Source of the DNA: Pseudomonas silesiensis
GTDB taxonomy: Bacteria > Pseudomonadota > Gammaproteobacteria > Pseudomonadales > Pseudomonadaceae
DNA: 64,000 bases
NCBI RefSeq assembly: GCF_001661075.1
Contig: NZ_CP014870.1
Location: 2,810,501 to 2,874,500, forward strand
Reading direction: 5' to 3'
This document shows, piece by piece, positions 61,011 through 64,000 of the stretch. The notes beneath the pieces were generated by a model that saw nothing but the letters and a program-made list of their open reading frames with translations, did not search any database and was not told the DNA's origin. The translations under genes and the position numbers were made by a program. The first letter of the stretch is position 1. Each line of letters starts with the position of its first letter.

Positions 61011-62513
61011 ATGTCTCTTGCGCTCGAACGTCTGGTTGCTGGTACCCCGATCCCTTTCGCCGGTAACCGTGTCACGGTGGTCAGCCCCGAATTGGCAGCG
61101 CGCTTCCAGCCCGGTGATCACTTGCTGGTGGAACAGCTCAGCGGTGAATTGTTGCTGATTCCGGTGGCGGACCAACAAGCGGCGAGTGTCGCTATCGAAC
61201 GGGCGCAGGCGGCATTCAAGGCGATGTCCGCAGTGTCGGACCAGGCGATCAGTGCGTTCTTCGACCTGTTCGCCCAGCGTCTGGAAACCCCGCAGTGCTG
61301 GGCCTTGATCGAAGCCGCCAACCTTGCGGACATCCAACGGGCCAAGGCGCGCGGGCGTTCCACCACGCGCCTGCTGGCCGATGAGCGCATGCGCCGCGAC
61401 ATGATCGCGGGCCTCAGGGCCTGGCGCGATGCGGCGGCCACCCGGGGCAAAGTGATCAGTTGCGTCGAGCATGACGGCTGGAAGGTCGAGCAAGTGGTGT
61501 CGCCCCTGGGCATCGTCGCTTTTGTCTTCGAGGGCCGCCCGAACGTCTTCGCCGATGCGGCGGGGGTGCTGCGTACCGGCAACACCGCGGTACTGCGCAT
61601 TGGCAGCGATGCGTTGGGCACCGCGCAGGCGATCGTCGCCCACGCGCTGAACCCGGCACTGAGCGACGCCGGGTTGCCGAGCGGCGCCGTGTCGCTGGTG
61701 GAAAGCGTCAATCACGCCGCCGGTTGGGCAATGTTCGCCGATCGACGCCTGTCGCTGGCGGTGGCCCGTGGATCGGGCCGGGCGGTCAGCCAGTTGGGCA
61801 GCATCGCGCAACAGGCCGGCACGGCTGTCAGCTTGCACGGTACCGGCGGCGCCTGGTTGATCGCGAACCAAGACGCCGATGCCACCCGCTTTGCCGCCGT
61901 GGTGCGCAATTCCCTGGACCGCAAAGTCTGCAACACCCTGAACGTTTGCCTGATCCACCGCGACCGCGCCACTGAGCTGGTGCCGCTGTTTCTCGAAGCG
62001 CTGCAACAGGCCGGTGCCGCACGAGGCCAGGGCTGCAAGCTGCACATCGTCGAAGGCAGCGAGGCGTATTTGCCGAAAGACTGGCTGAGCGCGAGCGTCG
62101 AGGTGTATCGCGCCGAAGGTTATCAATCCGAACCCATGGCCGAACCGTTGCCCGAAGAGCAGTTGGGCCGCGAGTGGGAGTGGGAAGAAACCCCGGAAGT
62201 CAGCCTGAAGATTGTCGAGGACCTGGACCGGTCCATCGCCTTGTTCAATCGCTACAGCCCGCAGTTCACCGTGTCGTTGATCAGTGACGATGCCCAGGCA
62301 CAGGAGCGCTTCTACAACGGGGTCAACGCGCCCTTTGTCGGCAACGGCATTACCCGCTGGGTCGACGGTCAGTACGCGCTGAACAAGCCGGAACTGGGTC
62401 TTTCGAACTGGGAGAGCGGTCGACTGTTCGCGCGCAGCGCCATTCTCTCCGGTGATGGGGTATTCACCATTCGCAGCCGCATGACGCAGACCGATCTATC
62501 GGTCAAGCGCTGA
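61011..62513 (+). CDS. Glutamate-5-semialdehyde dehydrogenase-like (ProA paralogue)
   Basis: 500 aa from the ATG at 61011, longer than canonical ProA by about 80 residues at the N-terminus (to about residue 75). The aldehyde-dehydrogenase core has VSPLGIVAFVFEGRPNVFAD, the nucleotide loop RTGNTAVLRIGSDALGTAQA, and the catalytic Cys in RKVCNTLNVCLI. NGITRWVDGQYALNKPELGL is also ProA-like. A paralogue role in a catabolic or stress pathway is more likely than proline synthesis. A start at 60921 lacks a family match. Confidence 0.83.
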   Translation: MSLALERLVAGTPIPFAGNRVTVVSPELAARFQPGDHLLVEQLSGELLLIPVADQQAASVAIERAQAAFKAMSAVSDQAISAFFDLFAQRLETPQCWALIEAANLADIQRAKARGRSTTRLLADERMRRDMIAGLRAWRDAAATRGKVISCVEHDGWKVEQVVSPLGIVAFVFEGRPNVFADAAGVLRTGNTAVLRIGSDALGTAQAIVAHALNPALSDAGLPSGAVSLVESVNHAAGWAMFADRRLSLAVARGSGRAVSQLGSIAQQAGTAVSLHGTGGAWLIANQDADATRFAAVVRNSLDRKVCNTLNVCLIHRDRATELVPLFLEALQQAGAARGQGCKLHIVEGSEAYLPKDWLSASVEVYRAEGYQSEPMAEPLPEEQLGREWEWEETPEVSLKIVEDLDRSIALFNRYSPQFTVSLISDDAQAQERFYNGVNAPFVGNGITRWVDGQYALNKPELGLSNWESGRLFARSAILSGDGVFTIRSRMTQTDLSVKR

Positions 62514-62568
62514 GAAGGCAAGGGCGGCACTATACTAAAGGTATGTTTGTGTGACGGAGGGTTGCACC

Positions 62569-62919
62569 ATGAAACGTCATTCCTTTGAGCATTACTCTCA
62601 TAACCTGGAAATGGTCGCTCACGATGCGTGGATTACCACCCGGGTGAAGTCTGCCCTGGCAATGGCCAAATCAGGCCTGGGCCTGCATATCCATGTCAAG
62701 ACCCTGGCCGGCAAGGTGCTGTTGAGTGGCCTCGTCGACACCCATAGAGAGTGCGAGCAGGCTGTGGCGCTGGCCCGCTCGATCAATGGTGTCGTCGACG
62801 TCGATGCCAGCGGCCTACAGACTCACGTGTTTACGCCAGGCAGTGTGCCAGGCGCACCCGATGCCGAAGAGCACTCTGAGTATCGGGCACCATCATCAAG
62901 GAAGATGGACGACAAATAA
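62569..62919 (+). CDS. BON domain protein
   Basis: 116 aa from the ATG at 62569 with GGAGGG in front. A single BON domain occupies about 28-95 (DAWITTRVKSALAMAKSGLG, VKTLAGKVLLSGLVDTHREC). No signal peptide is visible, unlike OsmY-type proteins. The -10-like TATACT at 62531 suggests its own sigma-70 promoter. Confidence 0.82.
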   Translation: MKRHSFEHYSHNLEMVAHDAWITTRVKSALAMAKSGLGLHIHVKTLAGKVLLSGLVDTHRECEQAVALARSINGVVDVDASGLQTHVFTPGSVPGAPDAEEHSEYRAPSSRKMDDK

Positions 62920-62928
62920 CCACCTGTG

Positions 62929-62962
62929 AGTGCAGCGCTCCCGTGAGCCGGGGTGCTGCACT
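62929..62962. terminator. Hairpin between convergent BON and carbonic anhydrase genes
   Basis: AGTGCAGCGCTCC and GGGGTGCTGCACT pair over 13 positions (three G-T pairs) around an eight-base loop. T runs are weak on both sides, so termination strength is uncertain. Confidence 0.5.
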
Positions 62963-62984
62963 GCTCGTTCCGGACTGCGCTCGC

Positions 62985-63644
62985 TCAAGCCGCTTCAACC
63001 GCCTTGCCATAAACCGCACAGAGGGTCGGATGCCCGGCCAGCGACACGAACGTGCGGCTGCTGCCATCCAGGGCATCGATCGAACCGGTTTCGATGTCGT
63101 AGACCCAGCCATGCAGGTTCAGCAGGCCTTTTTCCTGGGCCAGTCGTACGCTGGGATGGGTCTGGATATTGGCCAGTTGAGCGATCACATTCTCCCGCAC
63201 CATGGCACTGACTTTCGCCGCATCACTGGCGTGAGCGCGCGATTCGTTGATGACTTTTGCCGATTCGGCATGTTGCAACCAGCCGCTCACGGCCGGCAGG
63301 TGATCCATGCAGGTGCAGGTGGCAACGGCGGTCATGGCGCCGCAATCCGAGTGCCCGCAGATCACGATGTCAGTGACGCCCAGCACCGCGACCGCATATT
63401 CGACCGTGGCCGATACACCGCCTGGGTGCGGGCTATAGGAGGGCACGATGTTGCCGGCATTGCGGATCACGAACAGTTCACCGGGTTCTTGTTGGGTCAG
63501 CAGTTCCGGCACGACACGGCTGTCGGAACAGGTGATGAACAAGGTGCCTGGATGTTGGGTGGTGGCCAAGTGCTTGAACAGGTCGGTCCGTTGCGGAAAG
63601 ACCTCGTTCTGGAACTTTAAAAAACCTTCGATGAGCGCTTTCAT
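62985..63644 (-). CDS. cynT: Beta-carbonic anhydrase
   Basis: 219 aa. Zinc ligands are Cys39, His98 and Cys101, in ITCSDSRVV and [11 protein letters not shown]; Asp41 and Arg43 form the catalytic dyad. AGGAGA precedes the ATG at 63644. It follows cyanase on the same strand after 61 bases. In cyanate operons this enzyme keeps bicarbonate available for cyanase by hydrating released CO2. Confidence 0.94.
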   Translation of the reverse strand: MKALIEGFLKFQNEVFPQRTDLFKHLATTQHPGTLFITCSDSRVVPELLTQQEPGELFVIRNAGNIVPSYSPHPGGVSATVEYAVAVLGVTDIVICGHSDCGAMTAVATCTCMDHLPAVSGWLQHAESAKVINESRAHASDAAKVSAMVRENVIAQLANIQTHPSVRLAQEKGLLNLHGWVYDIETGSIDALDGSSRTFVSLAGHPTLCAVYGKAVEAA

Positions 63645-63705
63645 ACGGATGTTCTCCTGTGTGGCTCGGGGTCAGCCCGCACATCGGGTGCGGGCCGGTA
63701 TCCAC

Positions 63706-64000
63706 TTAGAAAGGACGCAGGGGCAGGAACTTGCCGTCGAGGGTAATCACCGCACGGGAGCCGCCTTCAGGGTCTTCGACTTTCTTCATGTCGAGCTTGA
63801 AGTTGATCGCGCTGATGATGCCGTCGCCGAATTGTTCATGCACCAGGGCTTTCAAGGTGGTGCCGTAGATCTGGATCATTTCGTGGAAGCGGTAGATGGT
63901 CGGATCGGTCGGGATGCCCGAGAGGCTGCCGCGCAGGGGAATGATCTGCAGGCGGGCCACGGCGTCGGCGTCCAGGTCAAGCTTCTCGCCGATCACTTTG
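63706..64000 (-). CDS. cynS: Cyanase (cyanate hydratase), 5' end outside the window
   Basis: The last 98 codons are visible; the gene continues past the right edge. [20 protein letters not shown], then [20 protein letters not shown], is the C-terminal catalytic domain, with the active-site Arg and Glu in RFHE. Cyanase converts cyanate and bicarbonate to ammonia and CO2. It is followed by the carbonic anhydrase gene, which together form a cyanate detoxification unit. Confidence 0.95.
   Translation of the reverse strand, partial: KVIGEKLDLDADAVARLQIIPLRGSLSGIPTDPTIYRFHEMIQIYGTTLKALVHEQFGDGIISAINFKLDMKKVEDPEGGSRAVITLDGKFLPLRPF

Overview
The window is chromosomal DNA from a Pseudomonas, most likely of the P. 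fluorescens complex. The evidence is the high GC content, Pseudomonas-type REP/REPIN repeats between genes (GTAGGAGCGAGCTTGC and relatives), the gene families present, and an orphan Hcp island. No rRNA, tRNA, CRISPR array, phage or intact insertion sequence was seen. The species is inferred, not shown.

Layout. 1-7946 (minus strand): a GntR/FadR regulator and a Liv-type ABC importer (binding protein, two permeases, two ATPases), with overlapping genes running into an N-carbamoyl-amino-acid hydrolase and an amidase; this looks like a uptake-and-hydrolysis operon for an amide or carbamoyl compound. 8071-11642: a secreted M20 amidohydrolase and a two-gene HlyD/FUSC-type efflux pair. 11911-16223: a relic of a DszC/SfnB-like monooxygenase, a TetR regulator, a dimethylglycine/stachydrine-demethylase-like flavoenzyme and a betaine-type binding protein; a shared TAAAATGTAC motif suggests that the TetR protein controls the group. 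16274-20609: an exported dipeptidase and a carboxynorspermidine decarboxylase/dehydrogenase pair (alternative polyamine route). 20982-24885: a small ORF coupled to a ZIP metal transporter, an S51 peptidase, an EamA exporter whose tail runs through a ZIP gene relic, and a divergent LysR regulator.

25059-36606 is the accessory part: a cupin regulator, a 1587-aa DUF4011-helicase-nuclease protein typical of antiphage defence, a two-gene cassette resembling a damaged toxin-antitoxin unit, a small gene with a structured leader, and an orphan T6SS cassette (Hcp, probable pore-forming effector with LysM-like N-terminus, membrane immunity protein), followed by a DUF2268 protease-like gene, an HD hydrolase and a secreted DUF2059-like protein.

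36855-42258: creatinase and an MHS transporter between two GlxA-type AraC regulators. 42453-46518: napEDABC, periplasmic nitrate reductase. 46690-57974: two large membrane proteins that I cannot assign (813 and 1161 aa), bestrophin, a CAP-domain protein, a cell wall hydrolase, an adenosine-specific kinase, an orphan YbdD protein and a third GlxA regulator. 58209-64000: nitrilase, dienelactone hydrolase, DoxX, a ProA-like dehydrogenase, a BON protein, carbonic anhydrase and the start-truncated cyanase. Nitrogen scavenging recurs throughout: amides, carbamoyl compounds, betaines, creatine, nitrate, nitriles and cyanate.
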